DNA from: Dokdonella_A sp044227025
Lineage (GTDB): Bacteria > Pseudomonadota > Gammaproteobacteria > Xanthomonadales > Rhodanobacteraceae
DNA length: 64,000 nt
Assembly: GCF_044227025.1 (NCBI RefSeq)
Contig: NZ_JBGAFX010000002.1
Location: 372,001-436,000 of the forward strand
Reading direction: 5' to 3'
Part shown: piece by piece, positions 62,858 through 64,000 of the stretch
Position numbering within the stretch: the stretch's first letter is position 1
Layout: every line of letters starts with the position of its first letter
Translations under genes and position numbers: made by a program
Notes under the pieces: generated by a model
Told to the model about the DNA's origin: nothing
Databases searched by the model: none
What the model saw: only the letters and a program-made list of their open reading frames with translations

Positions 62858-64000
62858 ATGAAGCGGAACGACGCAGGCAACGCGTGGATGCAGGCGTGGT
62901 CGACGCGCCTGTCGGTCGTCGCGGCGGGACTGATCGGCGTCGGCAGCGCGCTCGCGCAGGTGCCGCAATCGCCGACGATATCGCTGACGATGGATGGCAC
63001 GGTGCTCGCCGCGACCACGACATCCGATGGTCGCTTCATCATCGGCGGCGACTTCACCCACGTCGGCGGCCAGCCTCACGCGCACATCGCGCGCCTCAAC
63101 GCCGACGGCTCGGTCGACAACGGCTGGAACCCGCAGGTCGACGACATCGTGACGGCACTGGCCACCGATGCGCTCGGCGCCGTCTACGCCGGCGGTTGCT
63201 TCAGCCATGCCAATGGCACAACACGCCACTACCTCGCGAAGTTCGCGCCCGACACCGGCGCCGTCGACGCGAACTGGAAACCAACGCCGGATGGCGGCTG
63301 CATCGATGCACTCGCCTACGACGGCAGCACGCATGTCTACGTTGCCGGTTCGTTCCTGCACGTCGACGGCATCGCGCAGCAGAAGATCGCCAGGCTCGAC
63401 ATCGGCGGCAGCGGCAGCGCCGACGCGGCCTGGACGCCAGCGCCGGACGCTCGTGTCCTCGCGATCGCGGTCGACAGCGGTGGCGCCGTCTACGTCGGCG
63501 GCGACTTCGCCAACGTCGGCGGCCAGTCGCGCGCGCGTGCCGCACGCGTTTCGCCGACGGCCCCGGCGATCGCCGACAGCTGGAATCCCGGTCCCGACTG
63601 CAGCGTGCGCACGATCGCGCCGGACAACGCGGGCTCGGTCTACCTCGGCGGATGCTTCATCCAGTTGAATGGCCTGTTCCGCCCGTTCGTCGCGAAGGTG
63701 TCGAGCGACGACGGCGCGCTCGATCCGAACTGGGGCAACGGCCCGATTCCCGATGGCAGCGTGAACACGTTGCACATCGCCGGCAACAAGCTCTACGCCG
63801 GCGGCGAATTCCACATCATCGGCGGTGCCTCGCGCGCGTACGCGGCTCGCCTCGCACTGACCGGCGCCGGCGCCCCCGACAGCTGGGACGCGATGCTCGA
63901 ATCGCGCTTCTACCAGGGCGTCCTCGCGCTCGCGCCGACGGCGACCGGCAACATCACGCTCGGCGGCGCGTTCAATCGATCCAATGGACTGCCGCGACGT
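62858..64000 (+). CDS. Exported delta-60 repeat (beta-propeller) protein, cut by the window end
   Basis: 381 codons open to the window edge, no stop. Signal peptide to about residue 33 (GSALA before QVPQ). Then repeats of delta-60 type: RFIIGGDFTHVGGQPHAHIARLNADGSVDNGWNP, VYAGGCFSHANGTTRHYLAKF, VYVGGDFANVGGQSRARAARV, KLYAGGEFHIIGG, split here. Each has the G-G-x-F-x-x-x-x-G core with an [IF]AR[LV] strand. Such proteins fold as beta-propellers outside the cell. Its C terminus, and whether it too ends in an FxxGFE motif, cannot be seen. Divergent from the PGRS-like gene. Confidence 0.88.
   Translation, partial: MKRNDAGNAWMQAWSTRLSVVAAGLIGVGSALAQVPQSPTISLTMDGTVLAATTTSDGRFIIGGDFTHVGGQPHAHIARLNADGSVDNGWNPQVDDIVTALATDALGAVYAGGCFSHANGTTRHYLAKFAPDTGAVDANWKPTPDGGCIDALAYDGSTHVYVAGSFLHVDGIAQQKIARLDIGGSGSADAAWTPAPDARVLAIAVDSGGAVYVGGDFANVGGQSRARAARVSPTAPAIADSWNPGPDCSVRTIAPDNAGSVYLGGCFIQLNGLFRPFVAKVSSDDGALDPNWGNGPIPDGSVNTLHIAGNKLYAGGEFHIIGGASRAYAARLALTGAGAPDSWDAMLESRFYQGVLALAPTATGNITLGGAFNRSNGLPRR

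Overview
The window is high-GC bacterial chromosome with densely packed genes on both strands. No integrase, transposase, phage gene or CRISPR array was seen. Gene content points to a gammaproteobacterium of the Xanthomonadales (Rhodanobacteraceae/Dokdonella-like). The grounds are a type-B L36 ribosomal protein, agmatine-based putrescine synthesis, an NfuA/RluC/RNase E/GacA core set, TGTGGGAGC-type extragenic palindromes, and exported proteins with a terminal FxxGFE motif. The taxonomic assignment is inference.

1-10 kb: the tail of rpmJ with its terminator; a small exported protein; agmatine deiminase (aguA) and N-carbamoylputrescine amidase (aguB), which together turn agmatine into putrescine, separated by a convergent three-PAS diguanylate cyclase; then a run with overlapping stops and starts (aguB, TraB-family protein, DUF349 protein, aldehyde dehydrogenase). 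10-18 kb: a minus-strand operon of one membrane-fusion lipoprotein and two different RND pumps joined by 4-base overlaps, with a perfect palindrome over the predicted -35 box. 18-24.5 kb: two tandem c-type cytochromes, nfuA, phhB, a HAD hydrolase overlapping a MocR-type regulator, a divergent DMT exporter, and rluC. 24.5-31.3 kb: RNase E with a long leader, divergent from rluC as in E. coli; a convergent gacA/uvrY-type response regulator sharing a strong hairpin; a tRNA-Ser(UGA) preceded by a truncated duplicate of its 5' half; and an LtaS-like phosphoglycerol transferase.

31-52 kb: an accessory, mostly monocistronic stretch of small enzymes (proline iminopeptidase, GFA-family protein, MDR oxidoreductase, VOC and Asp/Asn hydroxylase proteins), periplasmic or outer-membrane proteins, transporters (APC permease, MATE pump), a putative Tat-exported FMN hydroxy-acid oxidase, and an Hsp20 chaperone with a near-consensus sigma-32 promoter. 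52-64 kb: large exported proteins (FG-GAP beta-propeller, choice-of-anchor-J/FN3 protein, glycine-rich PGRS-like protein, and a delta-60 repeat protein cut by the window end), mixed with an array of extragenic palindromes, a VOC protein, an AraC-GyrI regulator and an amidohydrolase.

The most unusual signal is a short motif, D-x-[ILV]-F-x-[NDS]-G-F-[ED]. It sits at the extreme C terminus of four otherwise unrelated exported proteins and just after the signal peptide of a fifth. It behaves like a terminal tag with no hydrophobic or basic tail.
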